From contig JAWKZS010000018.1 of NCBI GenBank assembly GCA_041395845.1, positions 1 to 64,000 of the forward strand: a stretch of 64,000 nucleotides of DNA, given 5' to 3'. The notes under the pieces were generated by a model, which searched no databases, was not told the DNA's origin, and saw only the letters and a list, made by a program, of their open reading frames with translations. Each line of letters begins with the position of its first letter. Position 1 is the first letter of the stretch. Below, piece by piece: positions 41,765 through 50,912 of the stretch. The stretch is from Ch67 sp041395845 (lineage in GTDB: Bacteria > Pseudomonadota > Gammaproteobacteria > Pseudomonadales > Ketobacteraceae). Made by a program: the position numbers and the translations under genes.

Positions 41765-43429
41765 ATGCTCAACATTAACACCAATGTTTCATCACTCAAC
41801 GCCCAGCGCAATCTGGATAACAACCAGAGTGGTCTGTCACGAACCCTGCAGCGACTTTCCAGTGGCCTGCGCATCAACAGCGCCCGCGACGACGCCGCCG
41901 GACTGGCCATCAGCAACCGCATGACCACCCAGATCAACAGCACCAACCAGGCCATCCGTAATGCCAATGACGGCATTTCCCTACTGCAGACTGCCGAAAG
42001 CGCCCTGGATGAAATTACCGGGAACCTGCAACGCATTCGTGATCTTTCCCTGCAGGCATCGTCAGATTCACTGTCGTTTGAAGACCGGCAGTCCCTGCAG
42101 AGCGAAGTCGAGCAACTCCTCAACGAGATCGACAAGGTCAATGACACCACCACCTTCGGCGGACGCAAGCTATTCCAGCGTGCCGGCAGCAGTGACTACG
42201 AACACCAGATCCGCAGCAGCGTGGTTATCGGCCTGGAAAGCTACTGGCTGTCAGAAGCGGAAACCCGCGTCAAAACCTATTACGGCATCGAAGGTGACAA
42301 TAGCCTGCTGCGGGTAAACCTTGATTTTACCGATGGCGCCGGTAGCGTACTCGCATCCGTCAGCGGCTTCAGCGGTGCCGATGGCAAGACCGAAGGCATG
42401 ACGTTGAACGTCGACCTCGCGGATTTTGATCCGGTCAACCTGCCCGATGGCGGTGAAGCGCCCTACTACAATGATCGCGTGATTGCCCACGAAATGGTGC
42501 ATGCCATCATGGGTCGCGCCACCAATTTTGCCGGCCTGCCGGACTGGTTCATCGAGGGCACCGCGGAATTCATCCAGGGCGCCGACGAACGCCTCGCCAA
42601 CGATATTGCCGCCAGCGACATTGCGACGGTGGTCGGCGCGTTCGGCACCGTGGCCACCAGTGCCGGCTACTCTGCATCCTATGCCGCGACACGCTATCTG
42701 CACGACCAGATCAAGGCAGCCGGCGGCGCTGGCATCAAGGACATCATGACCTATCTATCCTCTACTGGCGGGAGCCTGGACGACGCCATTGCCAACGCTT
42801 CCAGTGGCGCCTACGGCAGTCTGGCCGCGTTCGAAAGTGATTTCACCGGCGGTGCGGGCGCAACCTATATCGCCAACATGGATCTGACCAACGAAGATAC
42901 CGGCGCCATTGGCGGACTCGACGCCGACGGCGGCGACGTCTTCAACGCCAAGGACATACTGCCGAACACGGACAGCGCAGCATTCAAGCCGCTGCAGAAA
43001 TTCAAACTGGTCATGGAAAGTGCGTACGCCAAATTTGCCGGCCCTGCCTTCGAACTGCAGGTGGGGGCCGAAGCGAAAACCTCACTGGACATCGAATTCG
43101 GCGCGTTTGGTACCTGGGAACTGGGCGTCAAGGATATCGATCTGAGCCGCAATCCCGGCGATGGCGTGCGACTGGCGGATTCCGCGCTGCGTTACATCGA
43201 CTCCCAACGCGGTGATATCGGGGCCAGCATTAACCGGCTGGAGTCCACCATATCCAATCTGAGCGCCGTCAACGAAGCATTGGCTACCAGCCGGGCCCGG
43301 ATCCGCGATGCGGACTTTGCCACCGAAACCACCGAGCTCACTCGGGTAAGGGTACTCCAGGAAGCCGGAATCGCGATTCTGGGACAGGCCAACGCTGCCT
43401 CGGGTGTAGTGCTGAATCTGCTGGGCTGA
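41765..43429 (+). CDS. Flagellin with inserted zinc-metallopeptidase domain (flagellinolysin-like)
   Basis: This 554-residue flagellin has a typical N-terminal D0/D1 region (MLNINTNVSSLNAQRNL, RLSSGLRINSARDDAAGLAI; about 1-140) and C-terminal D1/D0 region (about 470-554, ARIRDADFATETTELTR, VVLNLLG). In place of the usual surface-exposed variable region is an insert of about 330 residues. It contains AHEMVHAIMG, an HExxH zinc motif (His242, Glu243, His246), and LPDWFIEGTAEFI, where Glu264 is the expected third zinc ligand of gluzincins. This is the domain order of flagellinolysins, which form proteolytically active filaments. AAGGGA precedes the ATG by 5 bases, and a FliA-like promoter lies upstream. 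Secretion by the flagellar export route is inferred. The protease target is unknown. Confidence 0.9.
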   Translation: MLNINTNVSSLNAQRNLDNNQSGLSRTLQRLSSGLRINSARDDAAGLAISNRMTTQINSTNQAIRNANDGISLLQTAESALDEITGNLQRIRDLSLQASSDSLSFEDRQSLQSEVEQLLNEIDKVNDTTTFGGRKLFQRAGSSDYEHQIRSSVVIGLESYWLSEAETRVKTYYGIEGDNSLLRVNLDFTDGAGSVLASVSGFSGADGKTEGMTLNVDLADFDPVNLPDGGEAPYYNDRVIAHEMVHAIMGRATNFAGLPDWFIEGTAEFIQGADERLANDIAASDIATVVGAFGTVATSAGYSASYAATRYLHDQIKAAGGAGIKDIMTYLSSTGGSLDDAIANASSGAYGSLAAFESDFTGGAGATYIANMDLTNEDTGAIGGLDADGGDVFNAKDILPNTDSAAFKPLQKFKLVMESAYAKFAGPAFELQVGAEAKTSLDIEFGAFGTWELGVKDIDLSRNPGDGVRLADSALRYIDSQRGDIGASINRLESTISNLSAVNEALATSRARIRDADFATETTELTRVRVLQEAGIAILGQANAASGVVLNLLG

Positions 43430-43494
43430 CCCTGCGAATCCACTGATCTGCGACTATGCTTAACAACAGCACGCAAAAGGATCAGGAGACCGCA

Positions 43495-43935
43495 ATGAGC
43501 GCCCCCCGCACCACCGCCGATATCATGGCCACCCAGGTGTTTCACTGCACCGATAAAGACAGCCTCGCCACTGCCCATCGCATGATGAGCGAGCACCAGA
43601 TCCGCCACATGCCGGTCATCGACAGCGAAACCGGCGAATACCTGGGACTGGTCACCCAGAAAGAAGTCCTGCGGCATGCCTTCACCATTGCGGGCACAAA
43701 GGGCATCGCGGCACTGGAATCAGCCCAGGCCGGCATTCCCATCGTGGATGTCATGAGTAGCGACACTGAAACCGTACAGCCGCAACTGCCGTTGCTCGAG
43801 GCAGGCCGCTATTTTCTCGAAAGCAAGCATGGCTGCCTTCCAGTGCTGGTCGATGGCAAGCTGGTGGGCATCATCACCTCGGCGGATTTCGTCAAACTCA
43901 GTGTGACCCTGCTTGAGCAGCAGGCAAACCGCTGA
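43495..43935 (+). CDS. Two-CBS-domain protein
   Basis: This 146-residue protein consists of one pair of CBS domains: TTADIMATQVFHCTDKDS, HMPVIDSETGEYLGLVT, VDVMSSDTETVQPQ and CLPVLVDGKLVGIITSADFVKL. Such a Bateman module binds adenine nucleotides (AMP, ATP or related) and regulates partners. ATG 43495 is preferred because AGGAG lies 6 bases upstream. It follows the flagellin-protease gene by 65 bases on the same strand and precedes mscS. No partner can be named. Confidence 0.85.
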   Translation: MSAPRTTADIMATQVFHCTDKDSLATAHRMMSEHQIRHMPVIDSETGEYLGLVTQKEVLRHAFTIAGTKGIAALESAQAGIPIVDVMSSDTETVQPQLPLLEAGRYFLESKHGCLPVLVDGKLVGIITSADFVKLSVTLLEQQANR

Positions 43936-43982
43936 CACATCAGCTGCACCGCACCCTGCCCGTCAGAAAGCCTGCTGCAGTT

Positions 43983-44011
43983 TTGGCATTGCCATAAAAC
44001 CCCGTTACCAT
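43983..44011 (+). promoter_or_regulatory. Sigma-70-like promoter for mscS
   Basis: TTGGCA and TACCAT are separated by 17 bases; transcription would start about 20-25 bases before the mscS ATG. The -35 is part of an 11-base palindrome, TGGCATTGCCA. Confidence 0.5.
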
Positions 44012-44040
44012 AGACCGTCCACCAATCAGGAGGACGGTCT

Positions 44041-44865
44041 ATGTCTTTTTTCGAAAAATACCTACCCAAGGAAATGTCGCAGGAATTACTGCTGAGCTGG
44101 GCTGTCAGCATCAGCACGGCCATTCTCGTTTTCGTCATCGGCCGCTTCATCGTGCAGATGATTATCAAAGTGCTCAGGCACGCGCTGGTCAAGAGCAAGA
44201 TGGATCAGCTTCTGGTGGATTTCATCTCCTCCATCGCACAAGCCGTGCTGCTGCTGTTTGTCATCATCGCGTCGCTGGAGCAGCTGGGGCTCGATACCAC
44301 CTCCCTGGTCGCACTGCTGGGTGCCGCCGGTATCGCAGTCGGTCTGGCCTTGAAGGATTCACTGCAGAATTTCTCATCCGGTGTCATGCTGATCATCTTT
44401 CGCCCGTTCAAGACCGGTGATTTCATCGATGCCGGGGGTGTCATGGGGTCCGTCGAACATATCGGCATCTTTACCACCAACCTGAAAACGCCGGACAACA
44501 AGCAGGTCATCGTTCCGAATGGTCAGATCTACAGCGGCGTGATTACCAACTACTCCGCAAAACCTACCCGCCGCGTCGATATGACCGTCGGGATTTCCTA
44601 CGGCAGTGACCTGAAGAAAGCCAAGGACATCATCAATGACATGTTGAAACAGGATAAACGGATTCTGCCCGACCCTGCACCGGTGGTAGCAGTGGGTGCG
44701 CTGAACAGTTCGTCGGTGGACCTGATTGTCCGGCCGTGGGTGAACTCTGCCGACTACTGGAATGTACTGTGGGAATTCAACGAAAATATCAAACAGGCGT
44801 TTGACGCTGCCGGAATAGAAATACCGTTCCCGCAGATGTCGCTACATCTGCACAAACAGGATTGA
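44041..44865 (+). CDS. mscS: Small-conductance mechanosensitive channel MscS
   Basis: This 274-residue channel is close to E. coli MscS (286). It has three N-terminal membrane helices; the third has the pore-lining glycine/alanine pattern GAAGIAVGLALKDSLQNF. A cytoplasmic beta/alpha cage follows (RPFKTGDFIDAGGVMGSVEHIGIF). It opens under membrane tension and releases solutes on hypo-osmotic shock. AGGAGG lies 7 bases before the ATG. A strong bidirectional terminator separates it from the cold-shock gene. The NAGGN osmolyte operon is about 8 kb away, but nothing shows joint control. Confidence 0.92.
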   Translation: MSFFEKYLPKEMSQELLLSWAVSISTAILVFVIGRFIVQMIIKVLRHALVKSKMDQLLVDFISSIAQAVLLLFVIIASLEQLGLDTTSLVALLGAAGIAVGLALKDSLQNFSSGVMLIIFRPFKTGDFIDAGGVMGSVEHIGIFTTNLKTPDNKQVIVPNGQIYSGVITNYSAKPTRRVDMTVGISYGSDLKKAKDIINDMLKQDKRILPDPAPVVAVGALNSSSVDLIVRPWVNSADYWNVLWEFNENIKQAFDAAGIEIPFPQMSLHLHKQD

Positions 44866-44874
44866 AACAGAAAG

Positions 44875-44908
44875 AAAAAAGGGTGAAGTTTTCGCTTCAC
44901 CCTTTTTT
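44875..44908. terminator. Bidirectional rho-independent terminator
   Basis: A6-GGGTGAAG-TTTTCG-CTTCACCC-T6 is a perfect 14-bp stem including the A/T arms. It serves both mscS (plus) and the cold-shock gene (minus). Confidence 0.92.
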
Positions 44909-44915
44909 GTCTTGC

Positions 44916-45125
44916 TTAGATCACTTGTACGTTTTCAGCCTGGGGGCCTTTCTGACCCTGTGTAACATTGAACTGAACGCGCTGACCTTCGGTTAATGTT
45001 TTGAAACCCGAACCGCTGATTGCGCTGAAGTGCACAAAAACGTCCGGGCCATTGTCCTGTTCAATAAAGCCAAAACCTTTGGATTCGTTGAACCACTTTA
45101 CACGGCCGGTTGAAGCGTTTGACAT
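44916..45125 (-). CDS. Cold-shock protein (CspA family)
   Basis: This 69-residue OB-fold nucleic-acid-binding protein has both RNP motifs: KGFGFIEQ (RNP1) and VFVHFSAI (RNP2), plus the conserved start GRVKWFNESKGFGF. CspA-family proteins melt RNA structure. A consensus-like promoter far upstream leaves a 5' leader of about 160 bases, the arrangement in which cspA-type mRNAs respond to temperature. Whether this copy is cold-induced or constitutive is not shown by the sequence. Confidence 0.94.
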   Translation of the reverse strand: MSNASTGRVKWFNESKGFGFIEQDNGPDVFVHFSAISGSGFKTLTEGQRVQFNVTQGQKGPQAENVQVI

Positions 45126-45286
45126 AAGATTTACCTGATGTTTTCCAGTTTGAAAGTACTACCCGAAGGTAACGTGACGCTGAGCAAGGCGAATTGGCAG
45201 GAGTTACTGATGAAGGTCACGACGAGATCAACTGAAGGGTCTTTCGTTTTGAGCATTCACGTTGGCACACTGCAAAAGGCAATGCT
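45126..45286 (-). promoter_or_regulatory. Long 5' untranslated leader of the cold-shock gene
   Basis: About 160 bases between the predicted transcription start and the ATG contain no credible gene. The length matches the roughly 160-base thermosensing leader of E. coli cspA; the structure was not computed. Confidence 0.55.
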
Positions 45287-45292
45287 AACCCG

Positions 45293-45320
45293 ATTATAGC
45301 CTTAACCCCTTGGTCGTCAA
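45293..45320 (-). promoter_or_regulatory. Sigma-70 promoter of the cold-shock gene
   Basis: Minus-strand TTGACG and TATAAT are 16 bases apart, a near-consensus promoter located just after the stop of the pseudouridine synthase gene. Confidence 0.75.
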
Positions 45321-45326
45321 CGGGGT

Positions 45327-46145
45327 TTAGCGCCAGTAACGATGGATTTCGTTTTCGTCCGCTGTGACCTGGATTTTTCGCCCCCGAACAGGGCACTCAA
45401 ACGCCAGACTGAGCGCAGAAAGGTGCAAACCCTGCGGCGCTTTTTCACCATAAAGGCTATCCCCCACCACGGGATGCCCCAGCGCTGACAAATGGCGCCG
45501 GATCTGATGCTTGCGGCCGGTTTCTATCACCACATCCAATAACGACGTATCGCCATCCACTGACAACCGCTGGACCCGCGTGACCGCATCTTTGCCATCC
45601 AGTGACTGATTGATGACAAAGGGCGCTTCATCCACCGTCCCCACCACCCGCACGCGATAATGTTTTTCCATCTCGCGGCCGGCAAACATCCGACTCAGGC
45701 GATCGGCCATTGCCCCCGTATGCGCCACCAGCATCAGACCGCAGGCATCACGATCCAGCCGATGCACCAGAAAAACCTGGCGCTGATTATTGAAATGCAG
45801 TTCCACCTGGCGCAACAGACTGCAATGATCGCCCCATTCCGTTCCCTGGGATAGCAAACCGGGCGGTTTGAACCACAGACTGTAGTCACGTACATCTTCT
45901 ACCAGCAGGGGTTGCGCCGCTTTCAGCGCCAGCAGCTGTTCATCGTAATGCAATGACAGCAGGGTACCTGCCTGCAACGACGCTGTTGCACGCCGCAAGC
46001 GCTGCCAACCGCCTTTGCGTTTCTTTACCCGCAACGCACCACAGGCCAGCGCGTGCTTGATGCGTCCCTTTGGCAATTCAGTCTTCTGTGCCAGATACTC
46101 CGTCACATTAGGCACATCCTGCAGCAGGGTTTCCTCAATCACCAT
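45327..46145 (-). CDS. RluA-family pseudouridine synthase
   Basis: This RNA pseudouridine synthase of about 272 residues isomerises specific uridines in rRNA or tRNA. The catalytic aspartate is in HRLDRDACGLML, with ETGRKHQIRRHLSALGHPVVGDSLYG near the end. An S4-like N-terminal region is suggested by PKGRIKHALACGALRV. ATG 46145 lies inside the last codons of jetD (stop at 46135), and AGGAG is 10 bases upstream; an in-frame ATG at 46169 is an alternative. The overlap places it as the last gene of the Wadjet transcription unit, although its job is unrelated. The target RNA is not identifiable. Confidence 0.88.
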   Translation of the reverse strand: MVIEETLLQDVPNVTEYLAQKTELPKGRIKHALACGALRVKKRKGGWQRLRRATASLQAGTLLSLHYDEQLLALKAAQPLLVEDVRDYSLWFKPPGLLSQGTEWGDHCSLLRQVELHFNNQRQVFLVHRLDRDACGLMLVAHTGAMADRLSRMFAGREMEKHYRVRVVGTVDEAPFVINQSLDGKDAVTRVQRLSVDGDTSLLDVVIETGRKHQIRRHLSALGHPVVGDSLYGEKAPQGLHLSALSLAFECPVRGRKIQVTADENEIHRYWR

Positions 46146-47269
46146 CGAATTGCGACTCCTGATCGGCAAACTGGGCGTAACGGGTCAACGTCGGCAACAG
46201 CATCTTGTCGGCATACGGGCAGCCGGTGGCGGGAATGAAAAGCTGTTGGCCTTTGCGCGCCTGGGACGGCAAATGGCCCCCACCCTTTTCCACCGCTTTG
46301 CGCAAACGTTCATAACCGGGAATCCAGGCAGTGAGCGCAGGAAACTGTTGTCGCAGCGCCAGCAGGATTCCCATGCCACTCCAGTCCAGATCACCGAAAA
46401 AATGGAACGGCAGACTTTCAATCTCATTGAACCAGCAGGCTTCAAACTGCACAACAGCATTGGCATCGGCAATACCGCTGTAGAAAAACCGCAATTTGTC
46501 ACGCTGGCGGATGGACGAGGATGTCGCCTTGAAGCCGGAACCGAACACCACTGCCAGATTTTCCGCCTCGGGAAGCTGACCCAGACAGGCACGCATGAAC
46601 GTGTCCTGATTTTCGATGATCAGGATGCCGTCGATTTCTGCCGGCAAACGCACCTGCAAAAACAGCGGACGCTCGCGCAGATAACGCAGGCAGTCAGGAT
46701 ACAGTTGCTGCAGCAGTTCCAGGCGTATCGAGAAATTTGGAATCACCCCAGAAACAGGTCGCCGACAGTTCGCGCAAGGTGTAGACGTTACGCAACACAT
46801 CCCGCACCCGCACAAACGCGTCGACGATGTCCTGCGGCGACTTGCCCGGCACTTCCAGATTGGAACGCACCAGCGCCTTGCCACGATCGGCAAATTTGTC
46901 GGCCACAGCAAACACCGCATCCGCCAGCGCCATGCGCTCTTCATTGATCTGCTTGCGCCCCAACCAGGAACGCACCATGCGGGCTTTTTCCAGTTTCAGA
47001 TAGACCCAGGCGCCTTCGTACGGTACATCCTGTTCGTTGCTGCGCGCCGGGTATTCCACCCGCAGAATATCCTGCGGCTCTTCGGTCAGCCATTCGATAC
47101 GGCTGAACAGCCGCGCACCTTCGTTGTCGCGATGATCAAACAGGGGTTGCGACCAGCCGGTGGCGCGCAAGGGTACCCGGGGAATCTTGCCGGTTTCGAC
47201 ATTCTCCACCAACCGGGCCAATAACTGCTGGATAAACGGTTCGTCCTCGATCCAGATCGGGCGCTCCAT
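46135..47269 (-). pseudogene. jetD: Wadjet nuclease subunit JetD (MksG), frameshifted
   Basis: JetD is the DNA-cleaving subunit of Wadjet. Its N-terminal arm domain (DUF3322, up to about residue 175 at GDSKFL) and C-terminal TOPRIM-like domain (DUF2220, with ILIIENQDTF and FHFFGDLDWSGMGI holding the acidic metal ligands) lie in different frames. Removing one base near the minus-strand AAATTTC at 46733-46738 joins them as GDSKFSIRLELLQQL and gives 377 residues. As read, translation ends soon after GDSKFL, at 46694, and the nuclease domain is lost. ATG 47269 begins 5 bases after the jetC stop. An assembly error has to be excluded before calling the system dead. Confidence 0.85.
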
Positions 47270-47274
47270 TGTGG

Positions 47275-50200
47275 TCACTGAATACCTTCCATAAAGTCGA
47301 GAGTGGCCTGCTCGCGGATCGAGACGCGCTGCTGTTCCCACAGCGTCTTGATGCGATCCTGATTGCAGACTTTGCGATCCACCAGTACCCGGGTATTGAG
47401 TTCACCCACCTTGCGGGTGGACGGGCATTTTGAGAACACGGTCTGGTGGGAAATGATGTCCATGAACGGACCGGATTTGCTGGTGGGCATAATGAAGACC
47501 AGCTGCAGACCGAGGGCATCGGTCAGATAATTGATCACTTCACGGGAACGGGTTTCGTCCATCTTCGAAAACGCTTCATCCACCAGCACCATGCGCAAAT
47601 GAGTGTTGCCTTCGTTGAAACGGAACGCAGACGTCACCGCCGCCGAGCGGATGATATAGGCCGGCGTTTCCAGCTGGCCACCGGAACCGGTGCCGTACTG
47701 ACTGAGCGGAATCGGTTGCTTGCCCAGCGGTTCCTTGAAAATCTCGTAACTGCGATAGTGCCGATAATCGGCGATGCGCTGCAGTTCGCGGAACGCCTTC
47801 TGCTCGTCGTCATCCAGCAGCATGGCCACCAGCTTTTCCCGCACCGACTGCACTGCTTTGGGCAATTCCATATCAAACAGGCTCACGCCGTCGCCCTGGT
47901 TCGGCAGTAGGGATACTTCCTTGAAAAAGCGCCAGTATTCCTTGAATTCCGGTACCCATTCCCAGGCAAAGTAGAAGCGTTCCTGATCCGTGCCGAAACG
48001 GTGATGCTCCAGTTCCCGGTTCAGGTCTTTCAGCGCCCGTTCGCCTTCGTTGATGGCCTGATAGATGCTGTGGCACAGATGGCTGACGAAGGTTTCGTTG
48101 AAACGCTCGCGCAGGGTCTGCAGATGGCCGTGTTTTTCCACCAGCACGTTGTTTTGCAGCCGGTTGCGGATGTTGTCTACCTCGCGCCCCAGATCGGAAA
48201 TACGCTTGAAGAACGCCGGTTCGTGCACCTGGTTGAAATCCGGGTCGTACACAATGGCGTCGGCGGGATTGCAGCGCTGGTTGTGTTGCATGATAACGCT
48301 GACGATGGCACTGGAATCTTCGTTCAGGTATTTCTCGATATTGGCCAGTTCCGCTTGATAGCTGTCGTGATCGCTGACTACCCGCTGAGCATCGGCGTCC
48401 GCCAGCAGTTGCTCCACATCCACGTCGGGGCGCCACTGGGTCAGCTGGCGCACACTGGCTTCGTGTTTTTCCGCGATCAGTTGCAGCTGTTCTTTTTCCC
48501 GGTCCAGCTGTTCGGACAGCCGCACCGCCGTTTCGAGTTCTTTCTGCGCCCGGCCCTTTTCGTTTTCCAGGGTTTTCAGGTCGTTTTCCAGTTCGGCAAA
48601 ATGCGCTCGGGCCGCCTGCAGTTCCTGTTCCAGCCGTTCGAAGTCGCGGGTATCCAGCTGGGCCAGCGCCTGCTCTGCCCGCTTCAGCTGGCGCTGGATA
48701 TCCAGCATCTCCTGCATCAGCGAGGCGTAGCTGACCACCTGGGTGTCGTTGACGGCCTTGTACAGCTGAGCCAGCGCTTCCAGATCCTGCTGACGCACTT
48801 CCAGCTGTTTCAGCAGGGTTTCGGCTTCGCGCTGCTTGGCGGCCAGGGCCCGTTCGCGGGCATGCTGACCGAACACCAGATCCGCATCGGGTATGTCGCA
48901 GCGGAACATGGTATAGCCACCTGAGCCAATACCATCTTTAGTGATTCCTCTTGCAGTGTCCCGGAGCGATTCTTCGTCTGGAACTCTTATCACGCTGCCA
49001 TAATGACCTCGCATGAAATGCTCAGCCGTTTTATGGTGGAATGTCAGGATATGAACAATTGAATCTGCTGGTAGCTGGAGACGATCAGAGTCGCGTCTTG
49101 CCTTCGCACCCTGCACCACCTTCGCGGTATTACGCTGCCCCGGCAGACTGCGCACGATGCGGATTGCCTGCGCTTCGTATTCCGGCTGCACCAGAATCGA
49201 AAACCGTGCGCCACCCAGATAACCCTCGATGGCCATCTGCCACTGCGGGTCCTGCACTTCGATATAGTCGCACAACACACGGGGGTCGGCCTCGGGACAC
49301 TGCGCGCGAATCGCTTTCAGCGCCACTTCCACCGCCGGCGGATAGGCAACTTTGTGGGTCTGCAGCTGGGCGATTTCCTTTTCTTTCTGCTGCAGCTGAC
49401 GCTGCAGATTCTGGAAATCCCGCTCCCGCTCGCTTTTCAGTGCCGCCAGCTGATCCCGCACACTGGCATCGCGATTTCCGCCGATGCCGTGCAACTGGTC
49501 GTGCGCCTGATTGTGGCTCTGTTCCAGCGCGATGGCCTGATCCAGAAATTCTTCCAGCGGCGCAATATCCACCCAGTCCTTGGTAAACAGACGTTGCAGA
49601 TCGATCTGCGGGCCCTGCTCGTGTTTGAGCACACTCCGCAAGGCGTCACGCAGCGCCTTGTTTTCCAGCGCCGGCAGATCCACGCTCCAGGAATGCTGTT
49701 GCAGACTGGCCTGAATGGTTTGTGCGGCCTGCAGATTGCGTCGCACCACCTGATCCTGCTGCAACAGTGGCGCAGCCTTGCCGGTCAGATTGCGCTGCAG
49801 CTTGTCGATGGTCTGGGTCAGACGATCCTTTTCGTGCAAGACCGCAATTCCCTGACGCCGTGCTTCCAGTTCCACCATCTGGCGATGGGTTTCTTCGCGC
49901 CGCTCCCGGTTCACCGCAAGGCGGGTTTCCTTTTCGCGAATCTGGTCCTGCAGCTTTTTCTGGGTCTGCTTGCTGTCGATGTAGGCTTTCTGTTTCACGC
50001 CCAGGGCACGCTGGGCTTCCTGGTAGCGCAACAGTGCGCGCTGCACCCACTGCTCGATGTAATGACCGCACAACTGCGACGCCTGCTGCAGGATATCCAG
50101 TGATTCACGGATATGGCGGGCATCTTCTTCCATACCGTGAATGGTTTTCATCAGATCGGACACTGTGCGGATGGCTTCGCCCAGATCCTTCTTTTCCAGA

Positions 50201-50910
50201 ATTTCGTCGGCCACGAATTCGTTGATGCTCTTGACCGGCTTGTACGCCATGAAGTTGGCAAAGGTGCGCGCCGCATGTTTGGCTTCGCGATCGGACACGG
50301 CATCCTTGCGGCCACGAAACAGTGCGTACAGACGCCGCAGATAGGCGCCCTTCTTGTCATAGACTTCCACCGCTTTCTTGCCGAACTCCCGCTGCAGCAG
50401 ATCCGGCAGATCATTGAGTTTCACGACATGCTTGCCGTCCTTGTATTCGCGCACCAGCTGATCCAGACGCAACTCGACACCGGGCAGCAGGATAAACAGC
50501 AATTCATCCTGACGGGCCTGACGCTGCTGGCCGGCGGTATCCAGATGGGCACGCACACCCATCAGCGCCGAAAAGCTATCGCCCTGCTCGCCCTTGCCAG
50601 GCTTGAACGTGGCGGCCAGATAACCGTCGGTCGGATTCAGGCGGGCGAAACTGCCGTCGTCGCAACCGAGCACATAGGACGCCAGCGTGCGCACCTGTTT
50701 GCCACCACGACCACGCTGGGTGGTTTCATCCTGACCCGGGTTGTAGTTGAACAGGTTTTCGTAGGCGGCGGTCATCAGGGTCTGGATGCCGTCGGCGGCG
50801 GTGGTCTTGCCCGAGCCATTGCCACCGGAAAACAGATTCACGGCACCAAAATCCAGTTCCAGATGGGGAATGTTGCCCCAGTTCACGTACAGCATTTTTT
50901 TCAGGTACAT
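47275..50910 (-). CDS. jetC: Wadjet SMC-like ATPase JetC (MksB)
   Basis: This 1211-residue SMC/MukB-like ATPase is the motor of Wadjet. Walker A GGNGSGKTT is at about residues 29-37, long coiled coils (about 230-500 and 690-900) flank a hinge (around 540-640), the ABC signature GTGSGGQLETPAY is at about 1070, and Walker B MVLVDEAFSKMDE at about 1107. With JetA and JetB it forms a condensin-like loop extruder that detects small circular DNA and presents it to JetD. It starts 2 bases after the jetB stop. The frame is intact along its whole length. Confidence 0.93.
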   Translation of the reverse strand: MYLKKMLYVNWGNIPHLELDFGAVNLFSGGNGSGKTTAADGIQTLMTAAYENLFNYNPGQDETTQRGRGGKQVRTLASYVLGCDDGSFARLNPTDGYLAATFKPGKGEQGDSFSALMGVRAHLDTAGQQRQARQDELLFILLPGVELRLDQLVREYKDGKHVVKLNDLPDLLQREFGKKAVEVYDKKGAYLRRLYALFRGRKDAVSDREAKHAARTFANFMAYKPVKSINEFVADEILEKKDLGEAIRTVSDLMKTIHGMEEDARHIRESLDILQQASQLCGHYIEQWVQRALLRYQEAQRALGVKQKAYIDSKQTQKKLQDQIREKETRLAVNRERREETHRQMVELEARRQGIAVLHEKDRLTQTIDKLQRNLTGKAAPLLQQDQVVRRNLQAAQTIQASLQQHSWSVDLPALENKALRDALRSVLKHEQGPQIDLQRLFTKDWVDIAPLEEFLDQAIALEQSHNQAHDQLHGIGGNRDASVRDQLAALKSERERDFQNLQRQLQQKEKEIAQLQTHKVAYPPAVEVALKAIRAQCPEADPRVLCDYIEVQDPQWQMAIEGYLGGARFSILVQPEYEAQAIRIVRSLPGQRNTAKVVQGAKARRDSDRLQLPADSIVHILTFHHKTAEHFMRGHYGSVIRVPDEESLRDTARGITKDGIGSGGYTMFRCDIPDADLVFGQHARERALAAKQREAETLLKQLEVRQQDLEALAQLYKAVNDTQVVSYASLMQEMLDIQRQLKRAEQALAQLDTRDFERLEQELQAARAHFAELENDLKTLENEKGRAQKELETAVRLSEQLDREKEQLQLIAEKHEASVRQLTQWRPDVDVEQLLADADAQRVVSDHDSYQAELANIEKYLNEDSSAIVSVIMQHNQRCNPADAIVYDPDFNQVHEPAFFKRISDLGREVDNIRNRLQNNVLVEKHGHLQTLRERFNETFVSHLCHSIYQAINEGERALKDLNRELEHHRFGTDQERFYFAWEWVPEFKEYWRFFKEVSLLPNQGDGVSLFDMELPKAVQSVREKLVAMLLDDDEQKAFRELQRIADYRHYRSYEIFKEPLGKQPIPLSQYGTGSGGQLETPAYIIRSAAVTSAFRFNEGNTHLRMVLVDEAFSKMDETRSREVINYLTDALGLQLVFIMPTSKSGPFMDIISHQTVFSKCPSTRKVGELNTRVLVDRKVCNQDRIKTLWEQQRVSIREQATLDFMEGIQ

Positions 50911-50912
50911 GC

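Noticed and set aside
43936..44040. Possible small gene between the CBS and mscS genes
   Set aside because: No credible start/ribosome-site pair; the stretch is explained by the mscS promoter and leader.
45126..45300. Small open frames upstream of the cold-shock gene
   Set aside because: The region is better explained as the long 5' leader between a near-consensus promoter and the start codon.
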